The notes under the pieces were generated by a model. It was not told where the DNA came from. It was given only the letters and a program-made list of their open reading frames with translations, and did no database searches. From Saussurea involucrata (lineage: Eukaryota; Streptophyta; Magnoliopsida; Asterales; Asteraceae): a stretch of DNA of 64,000 bases. Both the position numbers and the translations under genes were made by a program. The stretch spans positions 84,817,484 through 84,881,483 of the forward strand of contig CM066313.1 of NCBI GenBank assembly GCA_033807775.1, in the 5' to 3' direction. Positions 28,044 to 39,245 of the stretch are shown here, piece after piece; the first letter of the stretch is position 1; the number at the start of each line of letters is the position of its first letter.

Positions 28044-30180
28044 AAATGTATTTCCTCTCTCCTCTTTCTTATACTTTCTCCTATATTTTCTCTTTTCTCT
28101 TTCTTATTTTGTCAATCATTGCTCCATAACATATACGTAGACACATAAATGAATATGAAATTAACGTGAATACATCGTGAACACTCTTTTATAAATACTA
28201 TTATAGTTTGTAAACTCATAGTGAACACACTCTAAATACATTAATTTATTACTTAATGATTATCGATGATTATCTTCTTAATTATTTAATTAATTAATAA
28301 CAAGTTAGTTATCTTAAATTAGTGGATTAGAATGGATCTCACTTGTTTTTTAGTTTTCAAATGATTAAGCCCCTATATTTTATATTTTTCAGGGGAAAAC
28401 CACAAAAAATTGGAAAACTAAGGAACACCTTAATAACCACTTATTTGTATGGTATGCACATTTACATAAAAGTAATTGAAAATGTTTCATGGTTTTTATG
28501 TAAGTGTGGATATCAGACAGATTACTTTTAAGCACATGTGCATACGATACACATGAAAATGGTTATTATAGTATTTCTCATCAACTTTTCCTTTTTTTGT
28601 GTGTTTTTCCTTTAACCCGCGCTATAAACATATATGGAACTTACATGCGTAGAATTCCACTTGGAAAATGAGTATTAACAATATGTCAATATTTAGTAGT
28701 ATGAAGAACCAAGGGTGGTGTTTGAATCAAGATCATTACCTAAATGGTGCATGTAGAAGAATTATTCTTTGCAAACGTCATTCCTAAAGCCGATTATAAC
28801 ATTAAGACTATGTTGGCAAACTAGCTGATAACTTATAAGCTAGCTTATAGCTCATAAACTAATTGTTAGCTGATACTAATGAAAAAGTCATGTTTGACAA
28901 AAACCAGCTTACAAGCATGTAAAATGACAAAAAATGACATCTTCAAAAAATTATCAATTACAATATTTAATTATATAATTAAAACTTTCATTGTAATAAA
29001 GAAAAAATAAATAATATAATATGTTAATTAAAAGAATTTAAAATTATTAATAATCGAAATAATCGAAAAACTAAAAAACACCCTCATGATCATTGATTGA
29101 ATATAATCTAAAGGACATTAATAATCATAAGCTAAAATAATTAACTTTAATGAAAAGGAATTTGACCACTATATTTCTCCTTCTCTCGCCGCTAGACTTC
29201 GTCTCCCTCGTCTGAACTTCTGCTCCCTCGATCGACTCTCTCCTACAACGTTAGACTTTCTCCTCTATACAGAGACCGATTTCTCTTCTCTTTCCTTCAC
29301 CACTGGAAATCGATTTATGGGTAACACCGTAACATCTCCTCTATACAACGATAGACTTTCTCCTCTATACAGAGATCGATTTATGGGCAACTTCTCACAT
29401 ATGGAAATCGAAGAACAAACCAATAGACCAATGATAATTTTATAAAAAAATATATTTGTTTTCTTATAGTCAAATAGTGCTACCACTTGGAAAAAAAAAT
29501 CTGTATGCATCTCCACATATTATATTCCTCAATTGATTATCATTTTACATGCCTTTATCTCTCCCTATCTCACTAAAAGTGGAACAATGAACGTTTCATT
29601 GTGTCGTTTGTGGTAGCATTGTTAGTTTTTTTTAATATGTTTTTTTCTAATATGTCGATGGACATTAAGCACATTGGGATCATATTTTATTACCGCATAA
29701 GGGTAGGTATTTTTGGTTTTAACTTTTGTTACAATATTAGTCGGCCATGTTAATAAGTGTAGAGGTTTTGTCAAGGGGTGTTGATGGGTTGGATTGATTG
29801 GATTGAAAGATTTTGGTAACCTATGCATTGCTTATTACCGAGTTGTTTTTGGTAACTTGTACATATTAAAGAGAAATACATATAATTTTAGAGAATTGAA
29901 GCTGCTAAAACTTTCATCGGATTATAGGGTTGGCCGGGTTACTTTGGGCCTAACTCAATATCAACCCAATAGATTCAGTTTGCCCTAATTTTGTATCAAT
30001 TATATATCCCGATACTTAGGGTTGATCTTTTTTGGATTTTTTCTGGTTGGGTTGCCAGGGTTCGTTAGTTTTTTGAACAACCCTAGCTCTGCCCTATTTG
30101 TTTTGTAGTATATCATGTGTCCCTTCAGTTCTGTTTTCATCAATGAACCTCATTCATTTTTCTCAATAAAGACTCCATCA
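28044..30180. other. AT-rich intergenic DNA, no gene recognised
   Basis: A short foldback at about 28425-28585 pairs ATGGTATGCACA with its complement. 28809-28925 resembles a hAT-like end (AGCTTATAAGC-type words). 29180-29400 is CT-rich with a repeated TAGACTTTCTCCTCTATAC. No open frame with a recognisable domain was found. Confidence 0.5.
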
Positions 30181-30189
30181 TATATATCT

Positions 30190-30463
30190 TTATGTATTGA
30201 TAGCTTCACCACTAAATGGAAGTTTTTAACTACGAAAGCTTCCCTGGAAAATCTGTCGCTAAATGGATGATTCGTCACAAAATCGTCATAACAATTGGTT
30301 GGTAAATTGTTGGTGGGAAATTCAAATCAGTGATAGATTACTCGGGGATTTTATGGGAGATTCGTGGGTTATCACCGGGTATTTTGTGGGTGATCCGCCG
30401 GGATCACTCACGGAAATTTCCCTATGTAATTTTTTTTGAGTAAAAATCGTTTATTTTGTAGTG
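30190..30463. mobile_element. Second CACTA-type end, fragment
   Basis: Ends TTATTTTGTAGTG at 30463, preceded by degenerate GGGATT / TCCGCCGGGATC-like subterminal words. No matching left end was found. Confidence 0.5.
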
Positions 30464-30517
30464 TTTAGATTCTCTACATCGTTTTGTAAATGGGATTTGT
30501 GTACAGCTTGTAGAACG

Positions 30518-30518
<1 letters not shown>

Positions 30519-30590
<72 letters not shown>
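30519..30590. repeat. (AT)n microsatellite
   Basis: About 36 AT dinucleotides. Similar AT runs at 30950-31005 and 31211-31245 bound the tandem repeat that follows. Confidence 0.95.
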
Positions 30591-30592
<2 letters not shown>

Positions 30593-31205
30593 ATATATAT
30601 ATTAAAAGAAGAACCAAAAGGAATTGAGGTGGCATCATGAGAGTTGGGTATTGAGGTATTGGTGAACTGTGGTTGAATTTGAGATATCCCACATTGGTGA
30701 GATGTTGAAATATTGGAGTAGAGTGGTATGTATAAAAAGGATTGATATGATGTCATTTGTGTCAACTCATGGGGTTTGAGTTATAAGGTTATCTTATTTG
30801 GATGACCTTATTTTTGTGAAACAAATCTTATTATAAAAAAAATTAAACTTAGTTGTGGTTGAGGTTTAGATATTGCACATTGGTAAAAAGTTGTAAGATT
30901 GAAAAAAAAATGTATGTTTAGAAAAAATCAATCATCAATATATCAATATATATATATATATCAATATATATATATATATATATATATCAATATATATATA
31001 TTAAAAGAAGAACCAAAAGAAATTGAGATGACATCATGAGAATTGAGTATTAAGGTATTGGTGAATTGTGGTTGAATTTGAGATATCCACATTTGTAAGA
31101 GGTTGAAAGGTTGGAGTAGAGTTACAAAACAAATCTTATTATAAAAAAATAAAAAATTAAAGTTAGTTGTGTTTTAGATATTGCACATTGGTAAAAGTCA
31201 ATATC
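30591..31205. repeat. Imperfect tandem duplication with AT-repeat borders
   Basis: 30591-30960 and 30987-31205 share the order TTAAAAGAAGAACC, GAATTTGAGATATC, CAAATCTTATTATAAAAAA and TATTGCACATTGGTAAAA. The second unit lacks about 100 bp. The AT runs at the borders are the likely recombination sites. Confidence 0.75.
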
Positions 31206-31208
31206 AAT

Positions 31209-31210
<2 letters not shown>

Positions 31211-31270
<60 letters not shown>
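31211..31270. repeat. (AT)n(AG)n compound microsatellite
   Basis: AT dinucleotides pass directly into AG dinucleotides at about 31247. Confidence 0.93.
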
Positions 31271-31453
31271 GAAAGTTCAAACGAGGAGTGTAACAATTTA
31301 AGAAAACACGAAGAGCATTCTCAACCAACCATTTGATTTATTAAGGGAATTAAATGGTAAAGGTATATGAGTCATTTTACGTTTTCTAATTTAAGTCCAG
31401 ATCAAAACCTTCCCTGTGCATTCTCATCATTGACTTCCAACGGCACAAACTGA

Positions 31454-31666
31454 TCGGAAAATCCATCAACGCTTAACCTCAGCGATATACCGGAATCCTG
31501 CGTAGCTCTCGTTTTATCCTACATGGAACCGCCGAAGATCTGCAAATTGGCTCGAATCAACCGAACATTTCGAGCAGCTTCCTCCGCAAATTTCATCTGG
31601 ATCTCCAAATTGCCCTCTACTTATCATCACCTCGTTGCAAAATTGTTGATCGGAGATACTGATTAA
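31454..31666 (+). pseudogene. Host gene fragment: F-box domain of a PP2-type F-box protein
   Basis: Seventy open codons read S-D-I-P-E-S-C-V-A-L-V-L-S-Y, then P-P-K-I-C-K-L-A-R-I-N-R-T-F-R, then F-I-W-I-S-K-L-P. This is the F-box of the plant PP2-A (phloem protein 2) F-box family, which links targets to the SCF ubiquitin ligase. There is no start codon in frame (a TGA lies at 31451), a TAA follows at 31664-31666, and the PP2 lectin domain is missing. A short open stretch at 32108-32169 ending in S-E-I-T-E is of unknown relation. Confidence 0.75.
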
Positions 31667-31793
31667 CGATCACCGGAATTGATGATCAAAGATACTAATT
31701 ATATATATTGATTCATTCAAACCTGTGTAACATGTATCAAATCATATATGATTATATATACATAACCCAATGTGTATCAGACAAGCCTCACAT

Positions 31794-32060
31794 CACATAT
31801 GATTTTTCATTGTAATCACATATGATTTACTAAAACAAAATCACATATGATTAATAACTAAGTGATATCAGATTGTAAAACAATATCATATATGATCACA
31901 TATGATTTACTAAAACAAAATCACATATGATTAACTAAGTGATATCAGATTGTAAAACAAGATCATATATGATCACATATGATTTACTAAAACAAAATCA
32001 CATATGATTAACTAAGTGATATCAGATTATAAAACAAGATCATATATGATTAATAACTAG
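31794..32060. repeat. 77-bp tandem repeats with CACATATGAT words
   Basis: About three units of 77 bp, each with two ATCACATATGATT words and one TGATATCAGATT word. A partial fourth unit lies at the left. The units sit between the F-box fragment and the family B LTR and are not coding. Confidence 0.85.
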
Positions 32061-32172
32061 TGATATCAGATAACAGTCTTATAGATCACATATGATTTAA
32101 TCCCTCTTTCGAAGACGATGATCGTTTAGAACTTGCTGAAGATCCCGTTGACTCCGAGATAACAGAGTAATC

Positions 32173-34021
32173 TGTAAAGCCCGTGTCCCGGTACGTTTAT
32201 TCAATTTTATTATTTAAAGTTAGGTAGAACGTCCACCCTTATTTGTTTTTGTTTGTGGTTCGGTGTCAAGGGACCAAAACGCGAAAAATTTTGTGACTGT
32301 CTGCAGTTGTGTGGGTTTGGCTAGTTCAAGGGGTCATTTTGTGCATTATGGGAAAATGGGGGATGGACTCGGCCCATGCATCGGCCGAGCCCCACCTCCC
32401 CTCGTTTCCTTTTCTTCGGCCACAAAACCCACATAGAGGAATCAAAACCTAATTCCTTTTCCCATTCTTCCTTAGTCGGCCGTCGAGAGAGAGGTTCGTG
32501 AGAGAGAGAGGAAGAGCGAGAAGGCGAGAGTGAGGAGGAGGAAAGCCGCCGGAGAACTGCCGCTGCCGATCACCTGTGCCGCCGCTGCTGCCGTCGGGAA
32601 CTCGCCGGAGCCGAGGAAGAAGATCAAGAGGAGGGAGAAAGGTTGGGGTGTTAGGCCGCCGTGTTAAGGTACTCGTTCGATCCCTCCCCCGTTCTTTCTC
32701 TTATTTTTTTTCCGGTGAAACAATCAGCGCCGCCGCCGCCGCGCGCCGCCGCTGTGGCGGCTGGGTGTCGGGTGGTGGTGGTTGGGTGCGCTGTGTGTGT
32801 GTGTGCATGCGGTCAATCGATCGAGGGAGAGACCTGAGTTTCGAGAAGAGGGTGCGAGGTGGTGCGTTTGTGCGAGCGGAGTCCTCGCCGGAGGGCCACC
32901 GCCGACCACCACTGCCGGAGGTGGTAGTGGGTGGTGCGTGGCCGTGACCTGACCTTAATCATCGTAGAGCCCTTTAAACCGTGACTTAATCGTTTAAGCC
33001 GATTCGATCAAACCGTTGTTTTTATAGTCGTCCTTTTTATGTGAATAATCGTTCAGCCACGTTTTAGCGGAAAGCTGGTTCGGTCTCTAGCTGGGCGAAA
33101 TAGTGGTCGCAAGTTCGGTGATTCGTCATTTCATGTGAAAAATTCTGGAATCTGCCATTGTCTTGGGAAAATCATAACTTTTTGCTAGTAACTCGTATCT
33201 GGGTGAGACCAGCACCAAAAGTTCCCTTTTTGAGTCTATAAACTTTTCTGTGTTTTGTGCGAAGCCCAGTTCGGGACGTAGCATTGGTCAAAATGTCATT
33301 TTATACTTAAAGGTGCTGATTTTCGCTGTTCGGGGAACTGTTTTTGTAAAATCCATATTAAATGGTAGAAAAATCGTTAGGAGGCGTATAATATGTCCTT
33401 GGAACCCTAACGCATAGTACTTCCTGACCATGTAATAATATTGAGGATTTACTGGGTTTAAGGAGGGCGAAACAGGTCCCGAACAGACCTGTTTGGCGAG
33501 AACGGAAAATAGTTTTAGTGACGGTTTAAGTGTGTGTCGTGTCGTAGGGTCCGGGTCTCGTATTGACACGTTTTAACATGCGTTTAGGTGCTGGGAAGTG
33601 ACCGTAATTGTGAAGCTTGAATTGTATTGTTAAGCTAGGCGCGCATTCGAGGTGAGTTCTCTCACTATACTTAATATCGGTTGTTTTATCATTGCTGTAG
33701 CACGTGTGTGGTAGCTTTATGTGATTTTGTTGTGAACTAGATAGTGGAGTGTCTAGTTGAGATTATGATGACATGTTAACTCGGTGGGACCGAGGAATCC
33801 GGCGGGGCCGGGGATTTAATACGTGGGTGGCGTAGAGACTCGGTGGGACCGGGGATCCGGCGGGGCCGGAGGTTTTATCATGTGGTCGGTGGGACCGACT
33901 TGTGCCTTTTAGGTGGGTGGGTGTGGATATACATGTTTATGATTTGTTCGTAGACCTGTATGATCGTTTATGTGTCACTATCTGTTTTAGGGGTAGTGTG
34001 GAATAACTGTGTTATTTATGG
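32173..34021 (+). mobile_element. Family B 5' LTR, left part
   Basis: Starts TGTAAAGCCCGTGTCCCGG like family A but diverges soon after. It is interrupted at 34021 by a complete family A element with TSD TATGG and resumes at 49343, ending at 49612. The joined length is about 2.1 kb. It contains a CT/GA-rich UTR-like stretch (32390-32650), a CGCC repeat near 32730, one diverged 180-bp repeat (33060-33340), a GTGAGT donor at 33652 and hairpins at 33779-33894. Confidence 0.85.
33779..33894 (+). repeat. GGG-loop hairpins in the family B LTR
   Basis: Five units include CTCGGTGGGACCGAG, CCGGCGGGGCCGG and GTCGGTGGGACCGAC. Arms change on both sides while the central GGG stays. The units match the family A array in design but not in linker sequence. 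Confidence 0.8.
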
Positions 34022-35758
34022 TGTAAAGCCCGTGTCCCGGTACATATTTTATTTATTAATTATTCTAATTATTGTTAATATTTTAGTTAACGAGGTTTAG
34101 TCGAATCGGACCAAAAGGTTAATTGTGACAACTCTTGGGTTCTTGCAAGGAAAGGGATAAGTTAAGGGGCTAGTAGGGACTTTCACCCAAAGTTTGGAAA
34201 GGGGTCAGCCCAAGGGTCGCCCTATCCCCCTTCCCCTTCGGTTTCACAGTAGCACCACCCCAATCGCAAGTCATTCTCCCCATCCCCTTCCCATTGTTGT
34301 CACCGGCGAAGTGAGTGCAAGAGAAAGAGAGAGAGATCGACGAGGAAGAAGAAAATCGAAAGGGAAAGGGAGGGTGGTCGCCGACCGGAGAAGAGAAAGG
34401 GAGGAGGCTGCCGCCGCGTGGTTGCCGGAAAAAGAGAGGAAGAAGACGTCGGGTTTGGTCGGAAAAGAAGAGAAAGGAGACGCGGTGAGGTAGTTCCGTT
34501 TAATCTTTTTCGGTTGTTCTTTTGTTGTCTAAGCACCGCCGTAAACCGCCACCAGCCACCACCGCCACCGGGGGCGGCAGTGGGTGGTGCTCGGATGCTG
34601 CCCAGCGTGGCATGGCCCTTGTCTCAGTAAGCTTGTAGGTTTCCGGGTCTGTTTGATTAAGACATGGCTTAATGGTGTAAAAAATTCAATAGTTACCTTT
34701 TTATGTAATTTTTAGTGTTCTGTCCAGTTCTTCAATCGTGCGTAACTTTTCCGTCATAACTCCGTTTGAGCCGAAACTGGCGCCCACGGTTCAAGCTCGG
34801 GGTCGGGCACGTTTTCCGTGTTTTAGCGGAAAACTGGTTTGGCCTCTAGCTAGGTGAAACAGTGGCCGCAAGTTTGGTGATTCGTCATTTTATGTAAAAT
34901 TCTGGAATCTGCCCTGTTTTTGCGAAGGCCGTAACTTTTGACTCGTAGTTCGTTTTTCCGTGAAATTGGTGCCCAAAATTTCCAAACTGAGTTGGGAAGG
35001 TTTTTCGTGTCTTGTCGAAAATCTAATTTAGCCCGTAGCTAGGCCATATGGGGCTGTTTATACAGCCTGGTCCGAAAAACTTCCAGCTTTCTGTCACTGT
35101 TTTGTATGGCGCATAACTTCTGTTAGGAATGTCGGGTTGGGTTGGAACTGGTGCCGAAAGTTCCGTTTCGGAGTCTATTAAGTTTCCTCTGTTTTGCGGA
35201 AAGACCAGTTCGGACCGTAACTTGGGCGAAATTGCCATGTTGTACCGAAAGGTCCGGTGTTTCGCTGTTCTGTGAACCACTTTTGTAAAATCCATATTAA
35301 ATTATAGAAAAGTCGTTAGGACGCGTGCGATACGTCCCTGAAATCGTAAGACTGAGAACTTCGTATTTATGAATTTTAATTTCTATATTTATCAGTTTTA
35401 AGGGGGTAAAACAGGTCCCGAACAGACCCGTATTTTTAAGCAAAAGCTGGAATATTTAGATCTAGTAATGTGTTAGGGGTCGGGACTTTCCTTTGATATT
35501 TTTCATACGTATTTAGGTGGGAAAAAGTGAAGGAAGTTGCTGGGTTGGTGTTGCGATTCGTGAGCACGTCGTTTAGCTTTGAGGTGAGTTCTCTCACCGC
35601 GTAGTTAGGAATTTCATGTATGTCGTTATTTTGTGTTACGTGTGATTACGTGTATTTATGTGCTTACGTGAACTAGATGGGATGTGATAACTGGTTGTGA
35701 TTTATTAGATTCGTATGTGGAATATATATATGCATGTGTACACCTCGGTGGGACTGAG

Positions 35759-36460
35759 TGTTGGGAACTGAAGATATGCTAAGTATGGTTAGTACTGCTA
35801 AGTCTTCATTACTACTGCCAGTTCTTCGTTACTACTGCTGGGCAAAGTTACTGCTGCTAGATGAAGTTAATGCTGCTAGTTGAAGTTAGTGCTGCTAGTC
35901 CAAATTACTACTGCTAGACATGGTTAGTACTGCTGAGCTGAGTTACTACTGCTTGAAGACTGTGAAGGTTAATACTGCTGAAGGTTGTTAATGCTGCTGA
36001 GCCAAATCATCATTAATACTGCTGAGTTGATAAATTTGATATGCGATACTTTTGGAGACAAAGAAGGAATTGATCAAGATATGCTTAACGAAGATTCAGA
36101 AGATCAATTTACTTTTTATAGTTATCTTGTATTTACTTTTGTATAAATAGTATTGATAGATAGCTATTAGAGATATATAGACGAAAAAAGAAGATAGATA
36201 ATATACAGAATTCTATATTCAAGAGTGAATTAACCTCAAGATCATAGATCCTATTTCTAGAGAAGTAGAAATCGTCTTGTTGAGCCTGTTCAACAAGATT
36301 GAGGTTTGGTGTAAAACTTGTGAGGTATAACTGTTTGATATATATACAGTTTATTGAATTTCTATTGATTGTTCTTTAATTGATTTAGAGTTCTATTCCG
36401 CAAGATTCTCTAAATTCTGTTTCTAAGAAGTTTAATTCTTGTTAAGAATCGATCCTGACA
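35759..36460 (+). repeat. Element C 5' LTR
   Basis: Starts TGTTGGGAACTG and ends ATCCTGACA. Twelve variants of (G/A)TTAATACTGCT lie at 35788-36025 in the presumed U3. They stand 115-350 bp upstream of a TATA box (TATAAATA, 36142-36149). The transcript would start near 36175. Confidence 0.93.
35788..36025 (+). promoter_or_regulatory. Cluster of twelve GTTANTRCTGCT motifs in the LTR U3
   Basis: All copies are in the same direction, with variants GTTAGTACTGCT, GTTAATGCTGCT, GTTACTACTGCT and ATTAATACTGCT. Spacing is irregular. This location is noncoding. The position before the TATA box suggests a protein-binding enhancer array; that function is inferred. Confidence 0.7.
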
Positions 36461-36492
36461 AGTGGTATCAGAGCTTTGGTATCTTAGAAACT

Positions 36493-38235
36493 ATGGACAA
36501 CTCAATGGATACTCACAGTACTCCTGTTTCAAAAGTTCCCATGCTCAAATCCAATAAATTGAACATGTGGAAACTGAGAATCAAGCAGTACATTCTTCTT
36601 ACTAATTATGCAATATGGGACATCATAGAAAATGGCCCATGTAATGAAGGAAAGATTGGAGAAGATGGTGAAGGCTTTGACCAATTCAAGGTTGAGTGTT
36701 ATGGAGGATCACATCAACAGGCTCCAAATGGAAATCAAAACAGAAGCTCCTCTCAAGCCCATGTTTCTCAACAAGGAATGGGATTTGATTGGAGTGATCA
36801 AGCTGAGGAAGCCTGTCAGAATCAAGCTCTTATGGCAGAAGTATCTGATATTCCCACTGAGGTACAATCTAAACTCTGTTCTCAAGCTTGCATTGATGCT
36901 GTTAAAAGATATAGGGATCACAATCAGGGTATGTGTGATGACCTTAAGAGGCTAGAGAAAGATGTGAAAGATTATGTTAGGATTGTAGAAAGGTTTGAGG
37001 AACAGATTAGAGCTTTTCAAGCTAATGAACTTCAACACCACTATGATACTAACTATTGGAAGTGGGAGAAGAATGAGTATGAGATTAAGCTGAAAGTGTC
37101 TGGGGAGGAGAATGAGAAATTAAAAGAAGAGCTTGAGAAGGTTAAACTTGATGTTGAAAAGTTTACCTGTGCTTCTAAAACCATGGACACCATCATTAAG
37201 GCTCAAATCCATGACAAGATGAAAGTAGGGATAGGGTACAATGCCACACCTCCACCCTACAATAACAACTACATACCTCCTAAGTCTGATTTGTTAGAGA
37301 CCAAGGATAGAAAGGAATCTGAATTAAAGATTAATCTAGATCCTTGTGAAAAAGAAATAGTTGTTGAGGATGAGACTGACAAAGTAGACTCTGATGAGGA
37401 ATGTGAGAGTCCATGTGTCAAGAACACTGAGATCAAAAGGAATGAAGAGAAAAAGGGAGTCCATTACAAACAGACCACAGTTGTGGCTCCCAATACCTGT
37501 AAACATTGTTCCTGTAAGAAATCTCAAGAGTTCAAGCCCCAAAAACATGATAATCAGAGGGGAAATCAAAGGAACTGGAATAACCAGTGGGCTATGAGAC
37601 AAGGAGTTGACCTGAACAGAATCAACAGGCCAAAACCTTGCTTCATCTGTGGTAAGCTAAATCACTTAGCCAAACACTGTTATTTCAATCCAGTTAACCA
37701 AAGGTTTAATGCTCAAAGATATTTTCAAAAACCTGCTGGTTATAGAAAGAGTGGGGGATATAAAAAGTCTGTGAGGAAAGTTGTGGCAAAGAAACAAGTT
37801 AAAACCATAAGCCACATGAAAAAGGCAGAAACAGAAAGTGTTAGAGTATGGATGCCTAAAGGTACCAATGATAATACTGCCAACTCAGTTAGTACTGCTA
37901 ACAATGTTAGTACTGCAGGAAGCAATAGTGTCACTAGCAGTGTTAGTATTGCTAACACAGTTAGTATTTCTTCAACAATTAATACTGCTTCTAGTGTTAG
38001 TACTGCTAAGTTAGTTAATACTGCTGAGAAGGCTAGTACTTCTGGAAGCAATGTTAGTGCTGCCAAAGTTAGCACTTCTACATCAGTTAGTACTGCTTCT
38101 AGACCTATCATCAAAACAAAGTACTCAAGCACTGATGTTCCTCACTTTGACAAGCTCATCAAAACAGAATGTAAGTATTTTGATGATCAAGGGAGACCCA
38201 AGACCACTATGGCTTGGGTCCCCAACAAAAACTAA
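36493..38235 (+). CDS. gag: Element C Gag (580 aa)
   Basis: Copia-type Gag. Residues about 20-45 carry L-N-M-W-K-L-R-I-K-Q-Y-I, typical of copia Gag N termini. A long coiled coil follows (about 140-235), then an acidic and basic linker, one zinc knuckle CFICGKLNHLAKHC at 383-396, and a tail of about 75 residues (460-536) built of V-S-T-A and V-N-T-A repeats. Those repeats are the in-frame reading of GTTAGTACTGCT and GTTAATACTGCT. I chose the ATG at 36493 because the frame upstream runs through the primer binding site. It ends at a TAA at 38233-38235, beside a protease stub in the -1 frame. Confidence 0.85.
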   Translation: MDNSMDTHSTPVSKVPMLKSNKLNMWKLRIKQYILLTNYAIWDIIENGPCNEGKIGEDGEGFDQFKVECYGGSHQQAPNGNQNRSSSQAHVSQQGMGFDWSDQAEEACQNQALMAEVSDIPTEVQSKLCSQACIDAVKRYRDHNQGMCDDLKRLEKDVKDYVRIVERFEEQIRAFQANELQHHYDTNYWKWEKNEYEIKLKVSGEENEKLKEELEKVKLDVEKFTCASKTMDTIIKAQIHDKMKVGIGYNATPPPYNNNYIPPKSDLLETKDRKESELKINLDPCEKEIVVEDETDKVDSDEECESPCVKNTEIKRNEEKKGVHYKQTTVVAPNTCKHCSCKKSQEFKPQKHDNQRGNQRNWNNQWAMRQGVDLNRINRPKPCFICGKLNHLAKHCYFNPVNQRFNAQRYFQKPAGYRKSGGYKKSVRKVVAKKQVKTISHMKKAETESVRVWMPKGTNDNTANSVSTANNVSTAGSNSVTSSVSIANTVSISSTINTASSVSTAKLVNTAEKASTSGSNVSAAKVSTSTSVSTASRPIIKTKYSSTDVPHFDKLIKTECKYFDDQGRPKTTMAWVPNKN

Positions 38236-38354
38236 TTGATTTCTCAGATGTGCAGGGCAGCCAACAGCTTGAGGGAAGAAGCATTTGGCATGTTGACAGT
38301 GGTTGCTCTAGGCACATGACAGGTAACATGGCCTGCCTTCAATATTTTCAATGA
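38236..38354 (+). pseudogene. Copia protease stub
   Basis: In the -1 frame relative to gag: S-I-W-H-V-D-S-G-C-S-R-H-M-T-G, the start of a copia protease with its catalytic D-S-G, ending at a TGA at 38352-38354. It overlaps the gag end at CAAAAACTAA. Everything downstream in Pol is absent. It marks where Pol used to be. Confidence 0.8.
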
Positions 38355-38463
38355 ATTGATGGAGGACATGCTACTTTTGAAAATAATCCTGCTGAAGATA
38401 AGAGAAGTGGTAAAAGTGATGTGTAAGTTGACATTTGAGGATTTGACAAGTGATGCACAGTGC

Positions 38464-39107
38464 AGAGTTACTACTGCCTGTGTTCCCGTAGTTAATACTG
38501 CTCAGTAGTTAATACTGCTCAGTAGTTAATACTGTTCTAGTAGTTAATACTGCTCAGTAGTTAATACTGCTAGTGCAGTTAATACTGCTAGTGCCGTTAA
38601 TACTGCTAGTGCAGTTAATACTGCTTGGTAGTTAATACTGCTCAGCAGTTAATACTGCTAGTGCAGTTAATACTGCTAGTGCAGTTAATACTGCTTGGTA
38701 GTTAATACTGCTCAGTAGTTAATACTGCTCAGCAGTTAATACTGCTAGTGCAGTTAATACTGCTAGTGCAGTTAATACTGCTAGTGTAGTTAATACTGCT
38801 TGGTCGTTAATACTGCTAGGTAGTTAATACTGCTTGGCAATTAATACTGCTAGGTCGTTAATACTGCTAGGTAGTTAATACTGCTTGGCAATTAATACTG
38901 CTAGGTAGTTAATACTGCTCGTTAGTTAATACTGCTCGGTAGTTAATACTGCTTGGTAGTTAATACTGCTAGGTAGTTAATACTGCTAGGTAGTTAATAC
39001 TGCTCGGTAGTTAATACTGCTAGGTAGTTAATACTGCTTGGCAGTTAATACTGCTTGGCAGTTAATACTGCTCGGTAGTTAATACTGCGAGGTAGTTAAT
39101 ACTGCTT
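38464..39107 (+). repeat. Array of about 36 units of a 17-bp repeat (GTTAATACTGCT core)
   Basis: I counted about 36 copies of TTAATACTG, most within AGTTAATACTGCTNGGT or AGTTAATACTGCTAGTGC. Units are 16-18 bp, so the frame rotates, and the unit contains TAA and TAG. It cannot encode protein. The array ends 17 bp before a TATA box that precedes the accessory ORF. The same core appears in the LTR and in both ORFs. Confidence 0.95.
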
Positions 39108-39123
39108 CTGATAATCTAGGGCA

Positions 39124-39245
39124 TATAAATACCCTTGTTTGCCCGCCCATGTTCATAACGACTCTTCGCATTTACTTCTTCTCTCTCGTTCTAACCTAGA
39201 CTCTCCAGCATCTCTGTGCTTTTCTTTCAAGAATCCTTAGGCATC
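39124..39245 (+). promoter_or_regulatory. Internal promoter and leader of the accessory ORF
   Basis: TATAAATA at 39124-39131 is the same octamer as in the LTR (36142-36149). A start about 30 bp on leaves a leader of some 85 bases that is CT-rich and free of ATG before 39246, except one at 39150 and one at 39216 in near-start positions. The motif array lies directly upstream, as in the LTR. Promoter function is inferred from this parallel. Confidence 0.6.

Noticed and set aside
32576..32947. 123-codon Arg/Gly-rich frame in the family B LTR
   Set aside because: GC-rich repeat-derived sequence in LTR DNA with no domain; the second LTR part shows it is noncoding leader.
38464..39107. Regular short repeats resembling a CRISPR array
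   Set aside because: Units are contiguous 17-bp repeats without unique spacers, in a plant LTR element.
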